Source: Diphasiastrum complanatum (lineage: Eukaryota; Streptophyta; Lycopodiopsida; Lycopodiales; Lycopodiaceae). From it: DNA of 64,000 nt. The notes beneath the pieces were generated by a model that saw only the letters and a program-made list of their open reading frames with translations, searched no databases and was not told where the DNA came from. Both the position numbers and the translations under genes were made by a program. Location of the stretch: positions 9,793,472 through 9,857,471 of the forward strand of contig CM055107.1 of assembly GCA_029204225.1 (NCBI GenBank). The letters run 5' to 3'. Shown piece by piece: positions 22,075 to 33,093 of this stretch. The stretch's first letter is position 1. Every line of letters begins with the position of its first letter.

Positions 22075-22198
22075 ATCACAAGAAATCCACCCTATGTGGT
22101 GGTGTGTGTTGGTATAGGGTTCTTGGTGTGGGATTGACCACTCAAGTTCAAACCCTCCCACATATGGGTAGTGTCCAAGAAAAAAAAAATCACAAGAA
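22075..22198 (+). mobile_element. tRNA-related SINE-like insertion with target duplication
   Basis: The 10-bp direct repeat atcacaagaa flanks the insert (22,075-22,084 and 22,189-22,198). The body is about 95 bp. It holds an A-box-like TGGTGTGTGTTGG, a B-box-like AGTTCAAACCC about 40 bp downstream (22,144-22,154) and a terminal A-run directly before the right duplication. This set (internal pol III promoter, A tail, 10-bp duplication) is diagnostic of LINE-mobilised SINEs, although the body is short. Confidence 0.7.
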
Positions 22199-23100
22199 CC
22201 TTTGATGTATATGGGCACTCAAGAAACATTCAAGTTGCTAGAAAAATAAAATTGCAATATATTAAAATTGAAAATAAAAAAGAGAGTTCTTTCATCATAA
22301 ATGCTCAAATTCTAGATCTCCTAATTTACAAAGAGATCTCATCTTTTTAAAACAAGCAAACGATCACAAGACCCTATTGCTTTTTTGCTAACCAGGGAAA
22401 AAGCTAAAGGCGTGGTAAAATCTACTCAAGTCAAGCCACTCAATCTCTCAATTTAGTAAAGGGCATATATATAGAGAGAGAGATATGTACATATACATAT
22501 ATAGATTGACTTCATACTTGAATAGACCTCCTAGTGGTAAAAGACATTCAAGTCAAGTCACTCACAATTCAATTTTGTTCAATTATGTATATATATCACT
22601 ACGTATAGAGAGATGAACTTCATAGTTGAATCAATCTCCTGAAAAAGCAAATGGAAGGCAACTTCCAGAAGTCCAGAAGCAATTGATTTTTTTTATGAGA
22701 GAGTTTCTGTTGAATTTGTCTTGTTAAACTTTTCCAAAGCTCTGCATGATCAACAAAGTAGTTGGATTCGTCTTAGGATCTGTTCCACGTAGCGCATCTG
22801 TTCGAGAAGATTAAGCTCTCGTACAGATCTTTTGTGTCACAATCAGAAACATATACTTCGCCGCTCCTTTGAGTGACAGATTCGCTGTCTTCTAGTTTAA
22901 TTGGAAGACATTTCTTGTTCATGCATACGGATTGATTGTCCTATGTCGCGCACTAGCCGATGTAGATGCAGTCTGGAGCAGTAATTTGTATTGCGATGGG
23001 GTGCTAAATTATTTGCGATTGTTGATGATTGGACTTCGCAGCTCTGAACTGGCTGAAATTTGGTATATATATTGGTCTTAGATTAAGTTTAGATTTGCGA

Positions 23101-23441
23101 TATTAATGTATTGTAGTGCGCTGAGCTGTAAAAATTTGTTGCGGGTTTAAGTGGGCACGAACCAGCTTTTCAGCTCTCAAGGTTGTAAAAGAATCGGCAA
23201 GTATTCTTATGAATTCTTAGCTGCTGATATCAGAAAAGAAAAAAAATTCTTTTTTGATATATCTGTTAGAGAAGGATTGAGCGCTGCACTTTATTTAATA
23301 GCAATTCATGATCGTCATTCATTCTTTCAATATGAATTTTGACATTTCTGATGAGGTTTCCAAGTAATTTGCTATTTTAGGAAAAAAGCAACAGGCGTCT
23401 TGGGTGACTTAGAAGCGCCAAAGCACCCCGTAGCAACGAGA
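23101..23441 (+). promoter_or_regulatory. upstream/5' region of the HKT gene
   Basis: The HKT frame stays open upstream of its first ATG back to a TGA at 23,352-23,354. The sequence TTGCTATTTTAG ending at 23,380 looks like an intron acceptor. A further 5' exon or a 5' UTR intron is therefore possible. The first in-frame ATG inside the open part is at 23,442. Nothing upstream of 23,355 is recognisable as HKT protein. Confidence 0.4.
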
Positions 23442-26051
23442 ATGCAGAAAGAAAAAGCTGCAGAAGCATTGACATCGAAACAAACTAAAAGTCCCAGCTC
23501 CTTGGCGTCTCTTGGCAACTCAAATTCCGTCAGTGCCCTGACGAATATTGACGAGCTGCAGACTGAACCTAAGATCCTCAGCGCCACATCCAAACAGGAG
23601 AAAGCTGCATGGGCCACTCTGGCTTCTAAGATTACTAGGCGTATAAGTTCGATCAAGGCCCCAAGGATCGAGCTCCAGACTGATGAATCCAACAGCTTAG
23701 GCAGATCCAGAAAGGACCACACAGTATGGGTCAGTACTTTGGCATACAAGATTGCTAGGCGTATATCCTTCTCTCACATCCACCTTGCATACTTCAGTAT
23801 TCTGTCCTGCTTTGGTAGCCTGCTATTATGGTTGCTACCCAAACCTAGGCTGAAAAATCTGAAGTTCATTGATGCTATGTTCAATGCAGTCTCTGCGTTG
23901 TCTTTGACAGGCCTCTCAAGTGTTAACATTCAAGACTGGTCCACTGGTGACCAAGTTTGCATCCTGCTAATGACAATCTTAGATAGCATATTTCTGACCT
24001 CACTATTTCCTATCTACATGAAGCGGTTTGATTTTAAGCAGCGCCAAACAGCAGCTGCAATTAAGTCCTCAAAGTTCAACGGCACTGATCTGTCTTTTAA
24101 GATTTCAAAGTGTAGTGAATTAGCAAGCAGCAATGTCGAGCTAGAGGATCAGTACATTGACAGCGAAGAAAGAAAGGCGAAGTTTGAAACTGACAATACA
24201 ATAGAATTGCCATCCGACCATTCGCCAAATCAGCAGCTAAGTACAGCACACCATGATACTAATTTGCGGGTCGACATCCATCAAAAACCAGGTCCTGGGG
24301 ACAATTGTCTGCTCAGATTTAGCCACAGAATGGCAGGCTACGCTGCAAATTTCAGTTGTAGAGGTCTGTCCTCGATTATTCTCTCGAAGATGGGGAAATA
24401 TTTCATCTCTGCAAATTCTGCCCTAGATGATATCAAGTTTACAAGCCTGCGTGAGATGGAAGCAGAGGCTATGCGGACCAATGATCCGTCAAAATTGAGA
24501 ATAGTGGAAAATGAGGCTATTTACGCACTGAGCTGGGTAGTTCTGATGTTCTCCGTTATCACCCAGTTAGTGGGATTTGTTTTCATGGAAATATACCTTC
24601 TATGCAGTCCGACCTATCTGGAGGCCTTGAGGGAGCGAAAAGTCCAGCATGTGTTTTTTGCATTCTCGACATCCGTGGGCGCATTCACCAATTCTGGCGT
24701 CTTCTTTATCAACGATAACTTCTTGGCATTTCGCAAATCCGCGCCTATTCTGCTCTGCGTTTCTTTGCAGTCGGTGGTTGGAAACACACTGTTTGCTCCG
24801 ACTATTAGAGCAATAATCATGGTTCTGCACCGCGTGTCCAAAGCTAAAAACCGACTGCTATATGAGTATTTGTTAACACATCCTCGAAAATGTTACACTC
24901 ATCTTTTCCCTCACAAACAAACCATATGGCTGGTGATAACTGTCATGTCCTTCACGGCGGTGCAGACTTTCTTCTTCCTTCTGTTCGACTGGAACTTCAA
25001 GGGATTCGAAGGACTTACAACAAGATATAAACTTCTGGATGGATTTTTCCAGTCAGTCACTACACGCAACGCAGGAGGGATGGTAGTGAACTTGGGGGAT
25101 GTGTCTGTAGCCATGCTTGTGCTTTACACCGGCATGATGTAAGTCTGATATCTCTTTCCATGCAACATCGATAGATACTCTTGTTACTACTTAACAGAAC
25201 TCTTTGTTTGAGAGAAATTGATTTCTTGGTCAGGGAACCTAAAAGAGGATTGTTTGTGCCATTACTGTTTCAGGTACATTGCTGTTTATCCCGTCTATCT
25301 CACAAGACAATCTTCTCGTGCACGCAATCTGGAATCCGGATTGCATTTTTCAAATCCGCCCAACTATTACTGGAGAACGTATAGCGAGCAAGAATCTGGC
25401 AAAATCTCTGTACAGTTTAAGGAGTTGTTTGCCCGTGATTCGGCCTACTTGTTCGTCGCAATCTTTGTCCTATGTATCAGCGAGAGTTCCAATATCAACC
25501 ATGATCCTTTGAACTACTCCATTTTCAACATCTTCTTTGAGGTGATCAGGTGAGCAATGATCTTAATGTTCTATTTTCATTTACACGCTTCAAGCTACAA
25601 TTGGTGTGCTAGGTTTGATACTGTTTTCGTAAGAATTAGAATGTTTTCCATCATGAACACGTTTCACTGCTACTTCCATGGCAGTGCGTACGGAAACATT
25701 GGGCTTTCTGTCGGCTACAGCTGCAAATTGAGACTCCAGCCCGACGCATCAGGCTGTGAGGATGTATCTTACAGTTTTTCTGGAAAGTGGAGCACAAGCG
25801 GAAAAATTCTGCTGATTATTGTAATGATCCTGGGACGACATCGAGTGTTACCAGACGAAGCCGATGAAGCAGCGAGAATGTCATGGAGAGATCCACGGCT
25901 TGATTGCACACCCAATTATATTCACACAGTATCAAATATGCCAGAGTCCTTAGAACCCATCTCTGGGAATAAGAGCATCGATGCATACACGATACCGATG
26001 TGTTCTTCAATCTCCATCGAAAGAAGCACGGATTTGGAAGAAAGAGTGTAA
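23442..26051 (+). CDS. HKT: HKT/TrkH-family Na+/K+ transporter (three exons)
   Basis: Exons 23,442-25,138, 25,274-25,549 and 25,685-26,051 join in frame at GT/AG introns of 135 bp each, giving about 779 residues from ATG 23,442. The protein has four membrane-pore-membrane repeats. Pore 1 is SALSLTGLSSVN, with Gly at the filter position (about residue 157) that is Ser in class I HKTs. Pore 2 is VGAFTNSGVFF, pore 3 TTRNAGGMV, and pore 4 EVISAYGNIGLSVGYSC, spanning the second intron. The C-terminal GKILLIIVMILGR matches the conserved HKT end. HKTs move Na+ and/or K+ across the plasma membrane, and Gly at pore 1 is associated with K+ permeability. It is longer than angiosperm HKTs (about 500-550 residues) because of a Ser/Lys-rich N-terminal extension of about 110 residues, an acidic hydrophilic loop after pore 1, and a C-terminal tail of about 70 residues. 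No stop or frameshift is seen, so it appears functional. Confidence 0.93.
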
Positions 26052-26156
26052 AGCGTCTGCAACTTCATTAGGTAGTAGGAATATTTAGTGGACCTGGAAG
26101 GTTAAAGGTACAGATTTACCTGTCTCACCATATGTAGGGTTTAAGGGTTTAAGCTC

Positions 26157-26167
26157 AATAAAATAAA
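26157..26167 (+). terminator. polyadenylation signals of the HKT gene
   Basis: Two overlapping AATAAA hexamers begin at 26,157 and 26,162, about 105 bp after the HKT stop codon, a usual distance for a plant 3' UTR. Confidence 0.7.
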
Positions 26168-26730
26168 CACATAAGAAGCGACAATGCAAGGGAGTACTTG
26201 TAGTTGTTGAACCAAAAAGTACACACCACTCATTTCCAGCTATATATTTTATATTGAGCTCACTTTACATGTCAATTGCACCGAGAATTTTTGTTAATCC
26301 CTATTGCATAAAAATAAGTCTCTTGGCCAATGGAAGCCTAACCACACTGTCCAATGTATCTATGATGTGGGCCAATGAATATATGAAGAAGTGCGTTTTA
26401 CCACTAAAAAACCCTCTCCTTTGACAACTATGTGCATGTTAATTTTATTAAATTTCTTTTTTAAATCATGTCAATCAACTGTCTGTATTGATTCTAGAAA
26501 AAAATGGAACAATGTCTAAAGAGTGCTTTTCTCATATTAATGCTAGTTGATATCCTATTAATAGGTCACTATTTCAAATACATGAGTTTACCTTCTTGAA
26601 CCATGGATGTTGTCTCATACAAAGTGGTATTGTATTGTATTCTAATCTTAAAACCAACATATTTGGTTAGAAACAAGCAATCTTGATTGTCGTTACATGG
26701 TCTCTTCATTCCTCTCTTGCTAATTTGATG
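26168..26730. other. AT-rich intergenic spacer
   Basis: No gene, repeat or element boundary is recognised between the HKT 3' end and the GC-rich block. Confidence 0.5.
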
Positions 26731-28015
26731 GGCTCACATGAGTGCCTCATAGCCTCCTTTTAGTTTCGATGGGGGTCCTGTTGTAAAGCTATCTTCATAA
26801 GCTTTACTTCTGGCGCCAGCATTGTCCCCGGTGCTAGCAGCGCCCCTGCTGCTCTCGGCGCCAACGGCGCCGGCGCCATTGTGACCAGAATTCAGCCGGC
26901 GCCAAGTTCCTATGGCTGAAAATCTTTGATCGGTTCTAGCGAAGTCCAGAGAGCTCAGATCGATGTGCAATCACCTCACACGATCTAGGCATGATTAAAG
27001 GAAGCCTAGGGATCAATAAAATCTAGAGAGAGAAAATGACTTTCTAGAGAGAAAAACGTGCTTTACCAGCCTGGGTAGAGTGCTTGGTATGAGGTGGGGG
27101 GTGCCGAATCCCACTAATACTATAGGGGAGTGCGGGTTGCGACTCAGGGCGAGCTCCAACCAAGTCTCAGCCTCCCTTGCTGGAATGTTGTCATGGCTCT
27201 CGCCTTGGCATGCTAGCGCCCCGGAGACTAGGGTCGGTCACACACTTGAAATGTAACCTTTTCAGATTTATCAATAAAGTGGGATTTTCCTCAAACTGAC
27301 TCTGATTACCTTCTGGGTTTCAGTGTTCGGTAAAAGCACCAGTTGTAAGGCCGCTTTCAAAATTTTTAAGTTGGCACATAGCTGAGGGTCGTATCCTGGG
27401 ACGCCAGCGGTATGCCGTAGGGACCATTCAGTCCGTGGCGCCAGCGGTATGCTGTCGGGACCATTTGGTCCAGGAACTGGTTGTCTCCATATCTGTCGCG
27501 GCTTGTGGTTCTGAGTGTTCCTTGCATGAACGTGAATGGGTTAAGCTCTTGGGGAATGGGCTCTAACCTGTCGGCTGAGTTGGATGGCTTGCTTGGGTGG
27601 AAGTTACCTGTTTATGGCTGTCCAGTCTGGCGTGGCGCCAGGTTGGCTTCCAGCACTCGTGACGAAGCTTTCAGTTGGTTAAGTCTGATGTAAGTCAGAC
27701 CGCTTGCTTGGAATGGATGTTACTCGTTTGTAACGAAGCTTCGAGTTGGTCAAGTTTGATGTATGTCGCGCGGCTTGCTTGGAGGGAAGTCACCCACATC
27801 GGGACCCCCGATCTGGCATGGCGCCAGGTTGGATCTCAATGTTGGTTTTCAAAACTTCAAGTTGGTTAAGTCTGATCGTTGTTGGCGAGTTGGCTGCTTG
27901 TATGTCAAGGGGGTTTGGATGACAAGAGTTGAAGGCTGGGAAGCTAAGTCGTGGTTCCCGGCTCCCTTTGGGATGCCTGCGCTACAGGTCCCCATTGGTC
28001 AACATTATTTCATTT
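26731..28015. repeat. GC-rich repeated block, LTR-like
   Basis: Composition changes sharply to GC-rich, with clustered GGCGCC hexamers at about 26,813-26,905. Inside are an AATAAA at 27,273-27,278, a 37-bp tandem duplication (27,402-27,438 and 27,439-27,472), and three imperfect copies of a unit containing CGGCTTGCTTGG...TGGCGCCAGGTTGG...CAGTTGGTTAAGTCTGATG between 27,560 and 27,890. The last copy (27,765-27,962) recurs inside a copia relic at 61,914-62,111. The AATAAA and GC-rich body would suit an LTR or solo LTR, but no boundary repeats or target duplication were found. A minus-strand 78-codon frame (26,734-26,970) is not convincing as a gene. Confidence 0.5.
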
Positions 28016-28725
28016 AAAAAATTTCAATAGCAAATCAATGTCTCTTTCTTGTGATAACCATGCTAGTCTTCGAATCTTGTTTCATTAAACGTGAATTTTA
28101 GCACATTAATAAGCTGAGCCTATATCCTTCATTTCAATCAGTTTCTCTTTGAGTTTGCTTTTACACAATGTGTCAATAATTTACTTAGGTTATTTTGATC
28201 AATTTAAATTCATTAGCCATTAACCTAGTAAAAAGGGAGCCTAGAAGAGGATGTTATAAACCTAACTTAGCTCAAGTAGGCTATAGTTAAGCTTTGGAAA
28301 CCATGACTCAAGCTGAAGGTTTCGAGTATGTTGGTGGAACTAAGATTATAATTAAAGTTGACAACCGTGGTAATGCATGGACATCAAAAATCAAAATTAG
28401 CTACACATCTTATGTACACTTTCTTCCACACATTCATTTGAGCTCTGCAAATATCAAAACAACACTTAAGATTGCATTAAACATTGCCATCTTCACAACT
28501 CTGGATTTTCTCAATTTATTCTCAAACACCTTTTGGAGAAAACTCCTATGCTTGCATTTGATGAACAAGATTGAAGCGCACAAAATATGAAGAGTAGAGG
28601 GATTTTATAGTTGGGCCCTTTGTATAGTAGGCAACAATGTCTTATTGGCCACTTCACTAAGGGAATCCATGAACAGGACAGTATATTTTGAATCGCAGAT
28701 TCGGGCTCTATAAGGACCAAAATGT
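28016..28725. other. AT-rich spacer
   Basis: No supportable gene. A 98-codon plus-strand frame at 28,294-28,590 has no recognisable domain and lies in ordinary AT-rich sequence. Confidence 0.45.
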
Positions 28726-28806
28726 TGTCAAGGATGAGATTTGAATCTATGCCCTTGCAAAATTGTATTTAAGACTATCGCCTTAGACCAACTCGGCCAT
28801 CCTGAT
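28726..28806 (-). pseudogene. tRNA-Leu(UAA)-like pseudogene
   Basis: The minus strand reads as a Leu-type tRNA: D-arm GGCCGAGTTGGTCTAAGGC, an anticodon loop CTTAAAT with UAA at the anticodon position, a long variable arm, and a T-loop TTCAAAT. Two acceptor pairs, one anticodon-stem pair and two or three T-stem pairs are broken, several by C-to-T changes. It is therefore a relic, either a dead tRNA gene or the head of a tRNA-derived SINE. No A tail was found. Confidence 0.7.
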
Positions 28807-30880
28807 TGTTATGTTTACCGGTAGTATTGCTCCGATTGCGGCTTTCACGTTGATAAGCAAAACAGTCCCAGGTGTATTAACCTTTAAAAGAAGATTTTAT
28901 GTGACATTCTAATGCTATGTTGAACTCTAGTTATCGATGTTGCAATGTAACATTTTAACTCACGAGCTAGGTTGCTCTCAGATTATGGAGCTAAAATGTG
29001 ATTGGAGATTTTAATTCTTATAAAAATTCTTATATTTTTCTTTTTCACTATAATTTGAAAATGATAATTGTTTTGAATTTGCTTATTGAAGAGTTTCTTT
29101 TTTGCTATTGCATTCCTAATCGATTTTGATCATTAGAAATAAGTCTAGTATAAAACTTTAGCACATAGTAGTCATAAATATGAATTGAAGTTGTGAAATA
29201 ATTTGAAGTACCGAGTTGAATGGAAAGAAAAACATAAAATTTGGAGATTTGAATTACTCACTTTACTCCACAAATGGAAATTTGTTGAGTATGGTATAAG
29301 AGCGAGCATGTTACTGAAAATCACTATTGATTGAAATTTTTTATCCATATAACTTCATGAGCTATTTTTAGCATAACTTAAAGAAAGGAATAACAAAGAT
29401 TTCTTTAATCTAATTTTACTTGATTGATACAGTAAAGTCGTCATGGAAGATAGTAACAAGAGTGATGTCCAGTTTTAGCTAAAAAGAAAAACAAATCATT
29501 TTGCTTGGTATTTCTAAGAGTGATAAGAAATTGTTCAAGTTTGAAAGTGAAACAAATTTTGAATGATAAACCCTATGGTTGAATATTTCATACTTCTTTG
29601 TGATGTATCAAAGAATTCAATCCAACAATAGGATAATTTGACTTTCTCAAAAAAAAAAAAAAACCGATGTGTTATTGTACCACAAAGGCCTTGCCATATC
29701 ATATTGTCGTATTTTAACTTTTTTGTAAAAATCAAAAGAATGTAGAAAAATAGCTTAGTAAAATTTTGATGGTTATTATTAACTTTTACAAGCAATTTTT
29801 ATGGTGTTTGATGAAGGTTCTGTTTTGGTTAATCCAACAATTTCAACATTATGGGAAGGTCTTCATGACATAATACCATGATAATAACTAGCATACAAAC
29901 ATTGAAAATTTTAATAGATATTATAAAATTTTGGTACAAGCAAATAGAAATTTCAATTTCTTACGATACAACTTTTGTCATTTTGTCTTTTAGAAGACGA
30001 ATTTGGACTTGTAAATTTAAAATCGCTAGATACCAGCTTGTTATTGAGTTCACGTGAAGAGATCTAACATGATAAGATTTATTTATGATTATTATTTCAT
30101 TTCATTAGACAACATAATTAACCAAACAAAGTTGTTTTTCTTACAATGGGTTTAATATTTTGATTACAAAATGTCTGTCATCTTGAAATTTCAAAGTTGG
30201 CATGGATTCAAGAATATTCAAGATCAACATTCACAATAATCACCATCAATATTCACGAGTATTTGAAAAGTACATAATTTATCAAGAGAAAGCAAAACCA
30301 TGCTTTAACAAAAACATAAAATGACATTTCAATCGTGGTTTACACTGCAGCTAATAAAATCATGAAAATGGTCGTGGTAATGATACTGTAAAATAATAAA
30401 TAGCCTAACGTCTGATAACAAATACCTGCCAAAGAAAAGAGCACTAAGAGTAATAACTTACGCGAATTGTTCAAAGAAATCTAGATGACCAAAGTTGTGT
30501 CACGATAACTCACATCCAAATTTAATCAGACAGTCATTTTAAGTACCAAAGAGAAAATATTCGATAGATGTTGTGATTGATTATGAATGTTGGTTGCAAA
30601 ATCCATCAAATAATAGTGCTTTCATTAAAAAATATTCATAGATAGGTCGAACTTTCGTTTGAATGTCATATACTATACAACTCCTAACTTGACCACATAT
30701 GGACAACTTGCAACAATCATGAATGCCAATGTGGTTGAACTTATGCATATTGGTCTGATCACTCTCCAATATAGTTCTCTTCAATCACATGTAAAGTAAT
30801 AATGAACCCAACATATACTAATTATTATTTTTATATTTGAATGTTTATCATGTCAAAATCTCAAAATCAAGGCACAATAT
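28807..30880. other. AT-rich spacer
   Basis: Long AT-rich stretch with short open frames only. A run of 14 A occurs near 29,650. No gene, element end or RNA recognised. Confidence 0.5.
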
Positions 30881-31480
30881 TATGCATAATTTTTAAGATA
30901 GTAAAATTTTAATTATTGCAATCAGTTTTTAAAAGTAATGAAAAAATTTATTAGTAAGTATTTGTAGTTTTACAATATAAAAATTTTAAAATTAATGTTC
31001 ACAAAAATAGTAAATTTCACGATGTAATATTTACAATCTCACGATGCATGCAGAAAATGAATATCATAATTTACTATGTACGAAGTGATGAAAGTAGTGA
31101 TAAATTTTACTTTTCTCAATTTCAATATTAAATTTCCAAAAGTGGTCACAATTTGTAAATACTCACAATAATACAGATACCATGATTCAGTACTCACTGA
31201 TTTCATGATTCGATATAATTAATGAAATTCACATTCGATATAAAAACAATTTTGATCTATTATTTACAATTGAATATTCATGATTTCAGTATTTAGAAAA
31301 ATCAACATTTTTTATTCACAATTGCACTATTAAATACGTCACAAATAAAGTATTCAAAGTCTCGCGATCAATATTTAGAGTTTCACGATTAGTATTCACA
31401 ATTTCAAGATCATTTTTCATAGTTTTATGACCAGTTTTATGGTATCATGACCAAAATTCAAAGTATTCACGTTTTAGTAT
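30881..31480. repeat. degenerate tandem repeat of about 21 bp
   Basis: Between about 31,340 and 31,450 five consecutive segments of 20-22 bp follow the pattern GTATTCACAGTTTCACGATCA with many substitutions (ATTTAGAGTTTCACGATTA, GTATTCACAATTTCAAGATCA, TTTTCATAGTTTTATGACCA). More diverged words of the same kind (ATTTACAATCTCACGATG, ATATTCATGATTTCAG) extend back to about 30,900. It looks like an old minisatellite eroded by AT-biased mutation. Confidence 0.55.
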
Positions 31481-31779
31481 TCACAACTCAATCCATCAAC
31501 TTATCCAACTTGCAAACAGGTCAAATACAACGCAAAGAAAGAAAAGAGATTGAGGATGGTGAGTAGTAACAATAGTAGATGAACACATGTGAGATTCACT
31601 TACAAACTTCTATCATAAAAAATACCAAGCTAGATTTTTGCCAATTTCTCACACTCCTCCTCAAAAAATAGCTTGGAAAGGTACTAGATCACTTGAGAAG
31701 TTTGTAAATCTTTTTGAGTGGATCCTTTGGTATGCATAAGAAGTGAAGATCAGCCAAGGGATCCATCATAGCAGCACCC

Positions 31780-32976
31780 TCACCATATCCATGATAAGAT
31801 CTCTTTGGTAGAGATCTCTTGCCAATGCCTTTGAAGAGTGCTCCACCAATATGCCACTATTATCATGGGCTTCCTCCATGCTTGATGATGATCTTTGCCT
31901 TGAAAGTTCCACTTGCATGATGGATGCACCATAAATAGAGAAATCTGAGGCTTCCAAGCCTCATAAGGATCATGGAGATCAAGATCATAAGATGTGAAAC
32001 AATGATGATTATCAAGATTATGCTTTCTAGCTTGAGTAGTCCACATACAATGAACTATATCCATGATGGATCTAATCTTGATATCAAAGACTATCTTGAT
32101 GTTTTTTAGGCTAGTTACTCTCTCAAGGATGTAAGTGTCCACTTTGGATGCTTCATTTAATCTCAAGAGGAGTTTACAATTTTCCTCAAAACATGTGAAA
32201 ACGTGATTTTCAAAAAAGTGAGTACCAAGCTCAATCTTGTTCTTACTAGAACCAAGAGCATACTTTTGACAATACAATATCTTGCTTTCAAAAGGTATTG
32301 GAAACACATCTAAGTCAATAACAACAAGAAAAATGTCCATACCATAAGCATCATACAAAACTAGTATAGCTTTTCTTGAACTTTGAGATCCAAAAAATTC
32401 AATGAAGCAAGATAGCATTTCAAGCAAAGGAAGAGAAGCATATATGAATGTGTTGTAGTAGATACAACATGAAAGATGCCCCTCTTTGCCATGTAAGGTG
32501 ATCCAGAAAGACTCGGCCATGCATCTTGAAGATCTTCTTGAAATCATATGAAGAAGAAACTCCTCCTCACACATTGGCCCAATAACTTGAATACCTTCAA
32601 AAAGGATAACTTGTGATGCTTCTTGAGAAGCCTTGATCTCGGCCACTTCCAAGATTGAATCTTCATGCAATATGACATCTCTATTCACCATCACATTTGA
32701 AATAGAGAGTGTAAAGACACTAAAGGCCTCCTTAATGGATGAGTATCCAATCATGATCCATGAGCTTGGAACATCCTTCCTTCTTGTTTCCAAGGGAATA
32801 TATGCAAAGAAAGCACTACCAAGTTCACTAAGGTGATCAACCTTAGGCTTCATCTTGAATAAAACTTCATATGGTGCTATTCCTTCAAGAGCTCCAATAC
32901 TCCTCAAAGCTTTGATCTTCAATGAGAATTTCTTCTCAACATATGCTTTGAATAATAAGGAATAATCATACACCAT
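31780..32976 (-). CDS. copia integrase remnant fused to an unidentified 240-residue region
   Basis: An open 398-codon frame. The first 120 residues are a deletion-shortened integrase: LFKAYVEKKF, then IKALRS joins directly to APYEVLFKMKPKVDHL, losing about 90 residues including two catalytic positions. The copia C-terminal part follows (YIPLETRRKDVP, MIGYSSIKEAFSVF). After the connection region (SRRSSR) RT is expected, but the frame continues AESFWITLHGKEGHLSCC...CFIEFFGSQSSRKAILVLYD and about 200 further residues with no RT motif. The LxT-H-x-KE and FxSQ features match modules at 20.3-20.7 and 47.8-48.0 kb. The frame has no internal stop although the integrase is dead. Function unknown. Confidence 0.6.
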   Translation of the reverse strand: MVYDYSLLFKAYVEKKFSLKIKALRSIGALEGIAPYEVLFKMKPKVDHLSELGSAFFAYIPLETRRKDVPSSWIMIGYSSIKEAFSVFTLSISNVMVNRDVILHEDSILEVAEIKASQEASQVILFEGIQVIGPMCEEEFLLHMISRRSSRCMAESFWITLHGKEGHLSCCIYYNTFIYASLPLLEMLSCFIEFFGSQSSRKAILVLYDAYGMDIFLVVIDLDVFPIPFESKILYCQKYALGSSKNKIELGTHFFENHVFTCFEENCKLLLRLNEASKVDTYILERVTSLKNIKIVFDIKIRSIMDIVHCMWTTQARKHNLDNHHCFTSYDLDLHDPYEAWKPQISLFMVHPSCKWNFQGKDHHQAWRKPMIIVAYWWSTLQRHWQEISTKEILSWIW

Positions 32977-33093
32977 AATACTTGAAGAGAGAAGATATGT
33001 GCATCTTGTGTGATCCTCCTCCTTTGAAATATTGGAAATATAAGAAACATCAAGAGAGTTTGCACTCTCACTTGGATCAAATTTGTAGATGCC

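Larger units (their letters stand above)
20711..23100. other. intergenic spacer
   Basis: No gene supported. It includes a (TC)26 microsatellite, a SINE-like insertion (listed separately) and AT-rich sequence with TATATA runs near 22,470-22,500. The last part is the upstream region of the HKT gene. Confidence 0.5.

Noticed and set aside
23400-23441. HKT start at TTG 23,400
   Set aside because: TTG is not a normal plant start; the first in-frame ATG is 23,442. The open frame upstream may instead mean an unseen 5' exon.
26734-26970. Minus-strand 78-codon Gly/Ala/Ser-rich frame as a gene
   Set aside because: It follows from the GGCGCC-rich composition; no domain and no adjoining coding sequence.
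28294-28590. 98-codon frame as a gene
   Set aside because: No domain, no neighbouring exon, ordinary AT-rich sequence; length is within chance expectation.
28726-28806. Functional tRNA-Leu gene
   Set aside because: Too many broken stem pairs in acceptor, anticodon and T arms.
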